Assembly (NCBI RefSeq): GCF_947495705.1
Contig: NZ_CANLZR010000008.1
Span: 62,001-126,000 of the forward strand
Length of the DNA: 64,000 nucleotides
Reading direction: 5' to 3'
From: an uncultured Phycicoccus sp.
GTDB lineage: Bacteria > Actinomycetota > Actinomycetes > Actinomycetales > Dermatophilaceae
In this document: piece by piece, positions 41,221 to 49,417 of the stretch
Layout of the letters: each line of letters begins with the position of its first letter
Position numbering within the stretch: position 1 is the stretch's first letter
The notes under the pieces: model-generated
Told to the model about the DNA's origin: nothing
The model's input: the letters and a program-made list of their open reading frames with translations, nothing else
Database searches by the model: none
Program-made: the position numbers and the translations under genes

Positions 41221-42873
41221 ATGAGCGCCACCCTGGTCACCAAGCACCTGGCCGGCGGCCACGCTCATCGCACCCTCTTCGAGGGCCTCGACCTCACCGT
41301 CGCGCCCGGCGACGTCGTCGGCGTGGTCGGCGCCAACGGCGCCGGTAAGAGCACGCTGCTGCAGATCCTGGCCGGTCACCTCGACCCGCTCGACGGCACC
41401 GTCGCCACCGCACCCGCCGATGCCTTCGTCGGCTGGCTGCCCCAGGAGCACGAGCGCATCAACGGCGAGACCGTCGGCCACTACGTCGCCCGCCGCACGG
41501 GAGCCGCCGCGGCGACCGCTGCGATGGAGCACGCAGCCGCCGCGTTCGGCGCCGAGGACCACTCGCGTGCGGCCGAGGATGCGTACGCGCGAAGCCTCGA
41601 CCACTGGCAGGCCAGCGGCGCCCCCGACCTCGACGAGCGTCTCCCGCCGATGTTGGCCGACCTCGGCCTCGACGTCGACGCGGGCGCCCTGATGACGTCG
41701 CTGTCGGGTGGGCAGGCCGCCCGCGCGGCGCTGGCCGCGCTGCTGTTGAGCCGTTTCGACCTCGTCCTGCTCGACGAGCCGACCAACGACCTCGACCTCG
41801 ACGGGCTGGAACGCCTCGAGCGGTTCGTCCGCGGCCTGCGGTCGGGGGTGGTGCTGGTCTCCCACGACCGCGAGTTCCTCTCCCGCGTCGTGACCCGCGT
41901 CGTCGAGCTCGACCTCGCCCAGCAGCGGGTCGCGGTCTACGACGGCGGGTACGACGCCTTCCTCGAGGAACGGGCCGTCGCCCGCCGCCATGCCCGCGAG
42001 GCCTACGAGGAGTTCGCCGGGAGGAAGGCCGACCTGGTCAGCCGCGCCCGCACCCAACGGGAGTGGAGCTCCCAGGGCGTCCGCAACGCCATCAAGAAGG
42101 CCCCGGACAACGACAAGATCCGCCGGAGGGCGCAGGTGGAGTCCTCCGAGAAGCAGGCGCAGAAGGTCCGTCAGATGGAGTCCCGCATCGCCCGCCTCGA
42201 GGAGGTCGAGGAGCCCCGGAAGGAATGGGCGCTGCGCTTCACCATCGGCAGCGCCCCGCGGTCCAGCTCGGTCGTCGCGACCCTCGACGAGGCCACCGCG
42301 CGGCTCGGCTCCTTCACCTTCGGCCCCGCCTCGCTCCAGGTGAGCGCCGGGGACCGGATCGGTGTCACCGGCCCCAACGGCGCCGGCAAGACGACGCTGC
42401 TCCGGCTCCTGCTCGGCCGGATCGTCCCCCAGTCCGGCCGGGCCGGCCTGGGTGCCTCGGTGGCGGTCGGCGAGATCGACCAGGCGCGCACCGGGCTCGC
42501 CGAGGACCTGCCGCTCGGGGACGCGTTCGAGGCCGCAGTGCCCCAGATGACACCCGCCGATGTCCGGACCCTGCTGGCCAAGTTCGGCCTCAAGGCCGAC
42601 CAGGTCACGAGCCCGGTCGGCCGGCTCTCGCCCGGCGAGCGCACCCGCGCCGCGATGGCGCTGCTGCAGGCCAGGGGGGTCAACCTCCTCGTCCTCGACG
42701 AGCCGACCAACCACCTCGACCTCCCGGCCATCGAGCAGCTCGAGGAGGCCCTGGACTCCTACGACGGCTCACTCCTGCTCGTGTCACACGACCGGCGGCT
42801 GCTGGAGGGCGTCCGGCTCGACCAGCGGTGGCACGTCCGGGACGGGCAGGTCACGCTCGGGACCCCGGGCTGA
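41221..42873 (+). CDS. ABC-F family ATPase
   Basis: A 550-residue protein of two fused ABC domains and no membrane part. First domain: GVVGANGAGKSTLLQILAG, LSGGQAARAALAALLL, DLVLLDEPTNDLDLDGL. Linker (about 245-345) with basic helices, KADLVSRARTQREWSSQG. Second domain: ITGPNGAGKTT-type loop (VTGPNGAGKTTLLRLL), RLSPGERTRAAMALLQ, LLVLDEPTNHLDLPAIEQLEEAL. ABC-F proteins bind the ribosomal E site; some relieve translation stalling, others protect against antibiotics. This one resembles general translation factors as much as resistance types. It is divergent from dedA. Confidence 0.9.
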   Translation: MSATLVTKHLAGGHAHRTLFEGLDLTVAPGDVVGVVGANGAGKSTLLQILAGHLDPLDGTVATAPADAFVGWLPQEHERINGETVGHYVARRTGAAAATAAMEHAAAAFGAEDHSRAAEDAYARSLDHWQASGAPDLDERLPPMLADLGLDVDAGALMTSLSGGQAARAALAALLLSRFDLVLLDEPTNDLDLDGLERLERFVRGLRSGVVLVSHDREFLSRVVTRVVELDLAQQRVAVYDGGYDAFLEERAVARRHAREAYEEFAGRKADLVSRARTQREWSSQGVRNAIKKAPDNDKIRRRAQVESSEKQAQKVRQMESRIARLEEVEEPRKEWALRFTIGSAPRSSSVVATLDEATARLGSFTFGPASLQVSAGDRIGVTGPNGAGKTTLLRLLLGRIVPQSGRAGLGASVAVGEIDQARTGLAEDLPLGDAFEAAVPQMTPADVRTLLAKFGLKADQVTSPVGRLSPGERTRAAMALLQARGVNLLVLDEPTNHLDLPAIEQLEEALDSYDGSLLLVSHDRRLLEGVRLDQRWHVRDGQVTLGTPG

Positions 42874-42980
42874 GGCGAGCGCCCCGGCCCTGAGGGGTTG
42901 CCAACGAAGACCCTGGTGGCGGACAGTGGTGGTGCCGGCGGCGCCGGCCGAGGCGCCGCCTCGAGGTGAGGAGGTGGCCC

Positions 42981-43598
42981 GTGCACGCGCGCGCCACGAC
43001 GTTCCAAGCGCGACCGGGCTCGATCGACGACGGCATCGCCTTTTGCCGCGATGAGGTACTACCGCTCATCCGCGACATCGACGGCTGCATCGGTCTGTCC
43101 ATGATGGTCGACCGCACGACTGGCCGCTGCATCGCGACCAGCGCCTGGGAGAACGAGGAGACGATGCGAGCCAGCGACGGGCAGCTGGCCGCCATCCGGG
43201 ACCGGGCCGGGGAGATCCTCGGCGCGGACCCCGAGGTCGAGGAGTGGGAGATCACCGCACTCCACCGTGACCACCGCACGGCCGACGGTGCCTGCACGCG
43301 GGTGAGCTGGATGGACGGCCAACCCGGCGAGGCGGACCGGATGGTCGAGGTGTTCCGCGGGGTCCTGCCCACGTTGGAGAGCTGGGGCGGCTTCTGCAGC
43401 GCCAGCCTGCTGGTCAACCGCTCGAGGGGCAGGGCCGTCATCACGACCACGTGGGACAGCCAGGCGGCCCTCGAACAGACCCGGCCCCTGGCCGACCGGA
43501 CCCGAGCCCAGGCAGCCGAGGAATCGGGCACCCGGATCTCCGAGGTGGCCGAGTTCGAGCTGGCGGTGGCGCACCTGCGCGTCCCCGAGCTCATCTGA
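42981..43598 (+). CDS. Tandem ABM-type (antibiotic biosynthesis monooxygenase fold) protein
   Basis: A 205-residue protein of two alpha/beta repeats of the dimeric alpha-beta barrel type: residues 1-95 (ATTFQARPGSIDDGIAFCRDEVLPLI, CIGLSMMVDRTTGRCIATSAWENEETM) and 105-200 (TRVSWMDGQPGEADRMVEVFRGVLPTLESWGGFCSASLLVNRSRGRAVITTTWDS). Such proteins include cofactor-free monooxygenases and heme-handling enzymes; many have no known role. GTG 42981-42983 is favoured by GAGGAGG just upstream. A convergent hairpin follows. Confidence 0.75.
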   Translation: MHARATTFQARPGSIDDGIAFCRDEVLPLIRDIDGCIGLSMMVDRTTGRCIATSAWENEETMRASDGQLAAIRDRAGEILGADPEVEEWEITALHRDHRTADGACTRVSWMDGQPGEADRMVEVFRGVLPTLESWGGFCSASLLVNRSRGRAVITTTWDSQAALEQTRPLADRTRAQAAEESGTRISEVAEFELAVAHLRVPELI

Positions 43599-43611
43599 CG
43601 ACTACGACCCG

Positions 43612-43639
43612 GAGCCGCAGGCCGAGGTCTGCGGCTCCT
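43612..43639. terminator. Bidirectional hairpin between convergent genes
   Basis: GGAGCCGCAG (43612-43621) pairs perfectly with CTGCGGCTCC (43630-43639) around an 8-nt loop. It lies 13 bp after the ABM gene and 27 bp after the convergent baeRF-type gene, so it can serve both. No U-tract. Confidence 0.65.
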
Positions 43640-43666
43640 GCCGTACCTGCCCCGGCCCCGGAGCCG

Positions 43667-44818
43667 TCAGTAGCGGAAGATCGCGGCGACCTCGCTGCCG
43701 GGAACGACGGTCTCCGAGGTCGCGTACACCTGGCCACGGGTGGTCAAGGTCGCGACCGCGGCGGCGTCGACCTGCTCGCACCCGAGGTACCGCTCGTCGG
43801 CCCCCAGGGCCACGACGGCCGGGGTCCCGTCGGCCGCCTGCTCCCAGCACCACGGGTCGGCCCTGACGAACAGCGTCTCGACCCGCCCCTGGGCGGCCGC
43901 CTCGGCCACCACCGGCAGCTCGCCGGAGGCGCGGCCGGCGCCGGCCAGCTCGTGGAACCGGTCGACCACCCTCGCCCGCTCCTCGCGGAGCCGCCGCTCC
44001 ACCAGGGGCCACGCCATCTCGTGGAGCCCGTCGGCCTCGAGCTGGTCCGCGTTGTGCTCGACCGCGTCGTCCAGCACGTGCCCGTAGGTGCTGACCTCGC
44101 GGTACGCGCTCACGAGGGGGTCGAGACCCACCAGCACCATCGGGGCGCTCTCCCGGGCCAGCACGGCGTGCAGACCCGCGTCGACGGAGCGGAGGAAGCG
44201 CAGCACCTCGTCCTTCTTCAGGTGCCGGTCCCCGGCGCCGTGGCCGTAGAACACCGCGGGCCCGCCGCGCCCGGCCTTGTCCGCCGGCCTGGCCATCGTG
44301 TGGGACCGCGGCTCCTCGGGTTCGACGGCGTCGCGCAGGCTGGTGGGAAGGTCCGGCAGGTGGACCGGCTCCATCGTGTTGCGGCTGCCCTCCAGGAGGC
44401 GCACGTCGCGTTGGCTGAGGGCGAGCACGAGGAAACGCTCGTCCCCGGAGCAGAGGCGGAGCGTCGGGCCCAGCACCGGCCGCGCGCCGACCGTCGCCAG
44501 CTCGGGCATCGGCGCAGCGACCTGGAAGGTGCGGTTCCCGCCGGGCCCCAGGAACATGGCCAGCCCCTCGCTCATGTACCGCCAGGCGATCGGGTCGTCG
44601 TGCAGCTGGTGGGCCGGGGCGAGCAGGGCTTCGACGTCGGGTCGGCGCAGGTCCTCGAGCAGCAGCGCCTCGGCCCGGTTCACGAGGTTCTTCCACCGCA
44701 GCTGGTCGGCCTCGACGCGCTCCCCGACGCGGTGGGTCGGCATGAAGAGCGAGACGTAGGTGCCGTCCGGTCCCGGCTGCGCGAGCGAGACGAGCTCGGT
44801 TCGGGTCAACAGATCCAT
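43667..44818 (-). CDS. baeRF-type (bacterial archaeo-eukaryotic release factor) family protein
   Basis: A 383-residue protein. MDLLTRTELVSLAQPGPDGTYVSLFMPTHRVG, RWKNLVNRAEALL and WRYMSEGLAMFLGPGG are the N-terminal segments, FLVLALSQRDVRLLEGSR is the central domain, and VLVGLDPLVSAYREVSTYGHVL belongs to the C-terminal part, as in bacterial archaeo-eukaryotic release factor family 3. The family was defined by comparison with aRF1/eRF1; a role in rescuing ribosomes under stress has been proposed but not shown. The GGQ motif of true release factors is not evident. No signal peptide. Confidence 0.8.
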   Translation of the reverse strand: MDLLTRTELVSLAQPGPDGTYVSLFMPTHRVGERVEADQLRWKNLVNRAEALLLEDLRRPDVEALLAPAHQLHDDPIAWRYMSEGLAMFLGPGGNRTFQVAAPMPELATVGARPVLGPTLRLCSGDERFLVLALSQRDVRLLEGSRNTMEPVHLPDLPTSLRDAVEPEEPRSHTMARPADKAGRGGPAVFYGHGAGDRHLKKDEVLRFLRSVDAGLHAVLARESAPMVLVGLDPLVSAYREVSTYGHVLDDAVEHNADQLEADGLHEMAWPLVERRLREERARVVDRFHELAGAGRASGELPVVAEAAAQGRVETLFVRADPWCWEQAADGTPAVVALGADERYLGCEQVDAAAVATLTTRGQVYATSETVVPGSEVAAIFRY

Positions 44819-44891
44819 GTCGTCCTCCCGATGGGGTGCGTCCCCTCACCCTAGGCGCGGGGTCAAGACGGTCCGGGGCGCCGGGCCCACG

Positions 44892-44927
44892 GGAAAGCCC
44901 CCGGTCGCATGCTCCCGGGGGCTTTCC
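44892..44927 (-). terminator. Terminator of tRNA-Ser(CGA)
   Basis: GGAAAGCCCCCGG (44892-44904) pairs perfectly over 13 bp with CCGGGGGCTTTCC (44915-44927). Read on the minus strand its loop is GAGCATGCGA, one base different from the loop of the tRNA-Ser(GGA) terminator at 18608-18635. It begins 5 bp after the tRNA. Confidence 0.9.
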
Positions 44928-44931
44928 TGTC

Positions 44932-45021
44932 TGGCGGTGGCGGTGGGATTTGAACCCACGGAGGGCGTAAACCCTCACACGCTTTCGAGGCGTGCTCCTT
45001 AGGCCGCTCGGACACGCCACC
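44932..45021 (-). tRNA. tRNA-Ser(CGA)
   Basis: Class II tRNA on the minus strand: acceptor GGTGGCG (45015-45021) with CGCCACC (44936-44942), anticodon stem CACGC/GCGTG around CTCGAAA, anticodon CGA at 44985-44987, long variable arm with GAGGG/CCCTC, T arm GTGGG-TTCAAAT-CCCAC, discriminator G and encoded CCA. It reads UCG codons. Confidence 0.98.
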
Positions 45022-45068
45022 GCCGGAGAGGCTACCCGAGCCCGGCGTCCCCCAGAAAATCGGCCGGG

Positions 45069-45539
45069 TCAGGCCCGGTGGCCGTCGAAGAAGCGGCGCA
45101 CGAGGTCACCGCACTCCGCCTCGAGCACACCCCCGACCACCTCGACACGGTGGGTGACGCGGCGGTCGCGCGGCAGGTCCCACACGGAGCCGCACGCCCC
45201 GAGCTTGGGGTCCCACCCCCCGAACACGACCCGTGCCACCCGCGCGAGGACGAGCGCGCCGGCACACATCGGGCACGGCTCCATCGTCACGACGAGCTGG
45301 CAGCCCTCGAGCCGCCACTGCCCGACGGCCCGCGACGCAGCCCGCAGCGCGACGACCTCGGCGTGCCCCGTGGGGTCGCCCTCCGCCTCGCGGACGTTCC
45401 AGCCCTCACCGAGCACCTCACCCGACGGCCCGACGACCACCGCCCCGACCGGCACGTCCCCGGCGCGCCCGGCCTGCCCGGCGAGCGCCAGCGCATGCCG
45501 CATCCGGGACACGTCGAGCGGATCGGGAGGGAACGGCAC
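45069..45539 (-). CDS. tadA: tRNA-specific adenosine deaminase TadA
   Basis: A 156-residue zinc deaminase. GHAEVVAL (His59, Glu61) and EPCPMCAGAL (Cys89, Cys92) form the zinc site. DVPVGAVVV precedes and VFGGWDPKLGACGS follows, the last being typical of TadA rather than free-cytidine deaminases. It makes inosine at the wobble base of tRNA-Arg(ACG). The start is GTG 45537-45539. It is divergent from upp with 16 bp between, so promoters must overlap the two starts. Confidence 0.93.
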   Translation of the reverse strand: MPFPPDPLDVSRMRHALALAGQAGRAGDVPVGAVVVGPSGEVLGEGWNVREAEGDPTGHAEVVALRAASRAVGQWRLEGCQLVVTMEPCPMCAGALVLARVARVVFGGWDPKLGACGSVWDLPRDRRVTHRVEVVGGVLEAECGDLVRRFFDGHRA

Positions 45540-45555
45540 GCGCTAAGTTTCACCC

Positions 45556-46197
45556 ATGCGCGTCATCAACCCGGACCACAGGCTCATCGCCCACAAGCTG
45601 ACCTACCTCCGGGACGAGCGGACGGACTCGCCGACGTTCCGCCGCCTCGCCGAGGAGCTCATGACCCTGCTGGCCTACGAGGCGACCCGGGAGGTGCGGA
45701 TCGAGCCGTTCGAGATCCGCACCCCGGTGGCCCCGACGACCGGCATCAAGCTGTCCAACCCCAAGCCGCTCGTGGTCCCCATCCTGCGGGCCGGGCTCGG
45801 CATGCTTGAGGGCATGGTGCGGCTCCTGCCGAGCACCGAGGTCGGGTTCCTCGGGATGCAGCGCGACGAGGAGACGCTCGAGGCCATCACCTACGCCAAC
45901 CGGCTGCCCGACGACCTGTCCGGCCGCCAGGTCTACGTCCTGGACCCGATGCTCGCGACCGGCGGCTCGATGGCCGACGCCATCCACTTCCTCCTCGAGC
46001 GGGGGGCCGACGACATCACCGCCGTCTGCCTGCTCGCCGCCCCCGAGGGCATCGCTCACCTCGAGGAGTCGATGGCCGCCGTGGAGTGCCCCGTTACGCT
46101 CGTCACTGGGGCGATTGACGAGCGGCTCAACGAGGTCGGCTACATCGTGCCGGGGCTGGGCGACGCCGGCGACCGGCTGTACGGCGTCGCCCAGTAA
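45556..46197 (+). CDS. upp: Uracil phosphoribosyltransferase
   Basis: A 213-residue enzyme of normal length converting uracil and PRPP to [66 protein letters not shown] (PRPP-binding loop) and [24 protein letters not shown] are all family signatures, the last covering the uracil-binding region. The start ATG 45556-45558 ([15 protein letters not shown]) is unambiguous. Confidence 0.97.
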   Translation: MRVINPDHRLIAHKLTYLRDERTDSPTFRRLAEELMTLLAYEATREVRIEPFEIRTPVAPTTGIKLSNPKPLVVPILRAGLGMLEGMVRLLPSTEVGFLGMQRDEETLEAITYANRLPDDLSGRQVYVLDPMLATGGSMADAIHFLLERGADDITAVCLLAAPEGIAHLEESMAAVECPVTLVTGAIDERLNEVGYIVPGLGDAGDRLYGVAQ

Positions 46198-46326
46198 CCG
46201 CGCCCCACCCGCGCCGGCCGGGGCGACACGCCACGGGCCGGGCCATCATCCGTCACACCCGTCACAGGTGGGACGATCGGACAACGTGGCGTGCACCCGG
46301 CTCGCCCGCTGCAGGAGGACGTGAAC

Positions 46327-46494
46327 ATGCCACCGGTCAAGAAGATCGTGATGTGGCTCGTCGTCATCTTCCTGCTGTACGCGATCCTCACCTCCCCGCA
46401 GGAGGCGGCCGACATCATCGGCTCCGCCTGGGACGTCATTCTGAACGGCGTGGAGAACATCGGGCGCTTCTTCGACAGCCTGCTCCGGGGCTAG
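46327..46494 (+). CDS. Small single-helix membrane protein
   Basis: A 55-residue protein, MPPVKKIVMWLVVIFLLYAI onward, with one helix (about 8-22) and an amphipathic C-terminus (AADIIGSAWDVILNGVENIGRFFDSLLRG). ATG 46327-46329 is chosen because AGGAGG (46313-46318) is 8 bp before it; a GTG six bases earlier would be too close. It is 3 bp before the PH-domain gene, so the two are an operon. I recall such small proteins beside PH-domain genes in other actinobacteria. Function unknown. Confidence 0.75.
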   Translation: MPPVKKIVMWLVVIFLLYAILTSPQEAADIIGSAWDVILNGVENIGRFFDSLLRG

Positions 46495-46497
46495 GCG

Positions 46498-47409
46498 ATG
46501 CGACGGCATGGCGCCGTCGTCCGCGACGGGACCCCCGAGACCGTCGAGGCGGATCTCGCGGTCATGCCCGGCTGGGTCCGGCGCAGCCTGCTCCACCAGC
46601 TCGCCGAGGGTGAGCGGATCGTCATCCGCACCCGCCAGCACCCGGTCGTGCTGCTCCGCCATCTCGTCTGGCCGCTCGTCGCGGGCTGGGTGTGGTGGTT
46701 GCTCGTGTTCCGCGTCCAGGCAGCGCCTCGCCTCATCGAGCTCGTCGGCCTCGTCGTGCTCCTCGGGCTGCTGAAGCTGGGCTGGATGGAGGTCGAACGC
46801 CGGTACCGCTGGTTCGTCGCGACGAACAAGCGGATCCTCAAGCACGAAGGCGTCCTCACCCGGCGCGTCCCGATGATGCGGCTGACGAAGGTCACCGACA
46901 TGACCTACACCCGGGGTGTCGTCGGCGAGCTGCTCGGCTACGGGACCATCGTCATCGAGAGCGCCGGCCAGCACCAGGCCATCCGCGACCTCACGTTCGT
47001 GCCGGAGCCCGACGAGGTGAACGCCGCCCTCAACTCCGAGATCTTCGGCGAGCGGCCGCGCACCAAGAGGGGCGACGCGAGCCGCACCTGGCCGCGGATC
47101 GCCGCCCCGCGACGGCGACGCCGGGACGACGGAGACGACGAGGACGGCGGCGGCGGCGCGCGGGGGCCGCAGGACGGCCCCGACGACCTCCCCGGCACCG
47201 GCGGCGTCGAGGTGTCGCGGGCCGGCCATCCCCCGCCGCCCCGCGTGGAGCCCGAGACCTGGTACCGCAGCTCCAACCTCGGCAGTCCCCGGCGGCTCGG
47301 CGACACCGGCGAGATCCCCGTCGTGCGCGCCGACGACGAGGCGCCTGCGGACGACGCGGTGCGTGAGATCCCGCTCTACCCGCCGCGCGGCTGGGTGGAG
47401 CGCCGCTGA
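46498..47409 (+). CDS. PH (bacterial YdbS/YdbT-like) domain membrane protein
   Basis: A 303-residue protein. Two helices (about 54-72 and 77-93: LVWPLVAGWVWWLLVF; IELVGLVVLLGLLKLGW) are followed by a bacterial PH domain: RRYRWFVATNKRILKHEGVLTRRVPMMRLTKVTDMTYTRGVVGELLGYGTIVIESAGQHQAIRDLTFVP. The last 130 residues are polar, Arg/Asp/Gly/Pro-rich and probably disordered. Bacterial PH proteins of this type sit at the membrane with unknown roles. It converges with purF, 3 bp apart. Confidence 0.85.
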   Translation: MRRHGAVVRDGTPETVEADLAVMPGWVRRSLLHQLAEGERIVIRTRQHPVVLLRHLVWPLVAGWVWWLLVFRVQAAPRLIELVGLVVLLGLLKLGWMEVERRYRWFVATNKRILKHEGVLTRRVPMMRLTKVTDMTYTRGVVGELLGYGTIVIESAGQHQAIRDLTFVPEPDEVNAALNSEIFGERPRTKRGDASRTWPRIAAPRRRRRDDGDDEDGGGGARGPQDGPDDLPGTGGVEVSRAGHPPPPRVEPETWYRSSNLGSPRRLGDTGEIPVVRADDEAPADDAVREIPLYPPRGWVERR

Positions 47410-47412
47410 CGG

Positions 47413-49032
47413 TCAGGGGCGAAGGATGGCCTCGCCGGCGCCACCACCGGCTGAGGTGCGCACCCCCTCGACGTCGAGCACGGGCACGTCGACGATCGGC
47501 GCCTGCCGCTGCGGGTGCCGCTCGCCCACCGTCCGCTCAGCGCGGGCGGCGTCGTCCCCGAGTGGCAGCTCGAGCTCGAGGACGCCCTTGCCGAGCCGCC
47601 CGTCCTCCGGGAGCGCCACGGGGTAGGACCCGCTGAAGCACGCCGTACAGAGCCGCTCGCGCGGCTGCTCGGTGGCCTGGATCATCCCGTCCTCGGAGAT
47701 GTACCCGAGGGAGTCGGCCCCGATGGAGTTGCAGACCTCCTCGACCCCGAGACCGGTCGCGATCAGCTCGGCCCGGGTCGGGAAGTCGATCCCGAAGAAG
47801 CAGGGCCACTGGACCGGCGGGGCCGAGATGCGCACGTGCACCTCGGCTGCCCCGGCCTCGCGCAGCATCCGTACCAGGGCCCGCTGGGTGTTGCCGCGCA
47901 CGATGGTGTCGTCGACGACGACGAGGCGCTTGCCCTTGATGACGTCGCGGAGCGGGTTCAGCTTGAGCCGGATCCCGAGCTGCCGGATCGTCTGGGACGG
48001 CGCGATGAACGTGCGCCCCACGTACGAGTTCTTCACGAGGCCCTGGCCGTACGGGATCCCGGACTCCTGCGCGTACCCGATGGCGGCCGGGGTCCCGGAC
48101 TCCGGGGTGGGCATCACCATGTCGGCCTCGACCGGGTGCTCCCGGGCGAGCCGTCGCCCCATCTCGACCCGGGCCTCGTGCACGCCCCGCCCCGCGATCG
48201 TCGTGTCCGGGCGCGCGAGGTAGACGTACTCGAAGACGCACCCCTTCGGCGAGGCCGGGGCGAACCGCTGCGAGCGCAGCCCGTCCTCGTCGATGGCGAT
48301 GAGCTCGCCCGGCTCCACCTCACGGACGAACGAGGCGCCGACGATGTCGAGGGCCGCGGTCTCGGAGGCCACGACCCACCCGCGCTCGAGGCGGCCGATG
48401 ACCAGCGGCCGGAAGCCCTGCGGGTCGCGCGCCGCGTACAGGGTCTGCTCGTCCATGAAGACGAAGCAGAACGCGCCGCGCAGGAGGGGGAGGACCTCGA
48501 GCGCGGCGCCCTCGAGGGTCCGGTCGGCGTCGTCGGCGAGCAGACCGGTGACGAGCGCGGTGTCCGTGGTGTTCCCGCGCGCGATCTCGCCGCGCGGCCC
48601 CTCTGCACCCCGGCGGCCCTCGAGCAGGTCCCGCAGCTCGGCGGAGTTCGTGAGGTTGCCGTTGTGCGCGAGCGCCACCGTCCCCCCGGCGTGGCCGCCC
48701 AGGGTCGGCTGGGCGTTCTCCCAGGTGGACCCGCCGGTCGTGGAGTAGCGGCAGTGCCCGACGGCGAGGTGGCCCCGCAGCGACGCGAGCGAGCGCTCGT
48801 CGAAGACCTGCGACACCAGCCCCATGTCCTTGTAGACGAGCAGCCGCTTGCCGTCCGACGTCGCGATGCCGGCGGACTCCTGGCCGCGGTGCTGCAGCGC
48901 GTAGAGGCCGTAGTAGGTGAGCTTGGCGACGTCCTCCCCCGGGGCCCAGACGCCGAAGACCCCGCAGGCGTCCTGGGGGGCCTTCTCGCCCGGAATCAGG
49001 TCGTGGCTGAGGCGTCCGTCTCCGCGTGGCAC
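47413..49032 (-). CDS. purF: Amidophosphoribosyltransferase
   Basis: A 539-residue first enzyme of purine synthesis, making phosphoribosylamine from PRPP and glutamine. DACGVFGVWAPGEDVAKLTYYGLYALQHRGQESAGIAT holds the catalytic Cys23, exposed after removal of a propeptide. VGHCRYSTTGGSTWENAQP and AHNGNLTN complete the Ntn glutaminase. KRLVVVDDTIVRGNTQRALVRMLREAGA is the PRPP loop, and Cys residues near the C-terminus (LCTACFSGSYP) are placed as in the iron-sulfur type. The start is GTG 49030-49032. A small membrane-protein gene precedes it by 28 bp. Confidence 0.95.
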   Translation of the reverse strand: MPRGDGRLSHDLIPGEKAPQDACGVFGVWAPGEDVAKLTYYGLYALQHRGQESAGIATSDGKRLLVYKDMGLVSQVFDERSLASLRGHLAVGHCRYSTTGGSTWENAQPTLGGHAGGTVALAHNGNLTNSAELRDLLEGRRGAEGPRGEIARGNTTDTALVTGLLADDADRTLEGAALEVLPLLRGAFCFVFMDEQTLYAARDPQGFRPLVIGRLERGWVVASETAALDIVGASFVREVEPGELIAIDEDGLRSQRFAPASPKGCVFEYVYLARPDTTIAGRGVHEARVEMGRRLAREHPVEADMVMPTPESGTPAAIGYAQESGIPYGQGLVKNSYVGRTFIAPSQTIRQLGIRLKLNPLRDVIKGKRLVVVDDTIVRGNTQRALVRMLREAGAAEVHVRISAPPVQWPCFFGIDFPTRAELIATGLGVEEVCNSIGADSLGYISEDGMIQATEQPRERLCTACFSGSYPVALPEDGRLGKGVLELELPLGDDAARAERTVGERHPQRQAPIVDVPVLDVEGVRTSAGGGAGEAILRP

Positions 49033-49060
49033 GTGCCCCAGTCTCCCACAGCGAGCCCGG

Positions 49061-49306
49061 TCAGGACCGGCGCGCCCACCAGTCGAGTGCCAGCGCGACA
49101 AGGGCCGCGAGAATCGCGAACAGCGCCGCGCCGAGCAGGCCGACGTAGCCGATCCCGGCGGACGGTGAGTACTGGCCCTGCTGCAGGAGGACCGAGTCGG
49201 TGTCCTCGAACCGCCCACTGGCGGCGATGCCGGCTCCCAGGAGGAACCCGAGCACCGCACCCGTGAGGATGAACGGGAAGAACCGGGGGCCGCGTGCTGG
49301 TGTCAC
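49061..49306 (-). CDS. Small conserved membrane protein upstream of purF
   Basis: An 81-residue protein starting at GTG 49304-49306 (TPARGPRFFPFILTGAVLGFLLGAGIAAS). Two helices: about 9-26 and 57-76 (GYVGLLGAALFAILAALVALALDWW), separated by a polar stretch with YSPSAGIGY. I recall the same small protein near purF in other actinobacteria. Function unknown. It appears to be co-transcribed with purF and is divergent from the molybdopterin oxidoreductase gene. Confidence 0.75.
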   Translation of the reverse strand: MTPARGPRFFPFILTGAVLGFLLGAGIAASGRFEDTDSVLLQQGQYSPSAGIGYVGLLGAALFAILAALVALALDWWARRS

Positions 49307-49417
49307 GGTCCTTACGGTAGGCGAACCCTGCTCGCCCCGGGCGCCCGGCTCCCGGGAGGATGGACCGGTGTCCCGACACCCACCATCCGGGAGCCCGGCC
49401 CGCTCCGAACCACGGTC

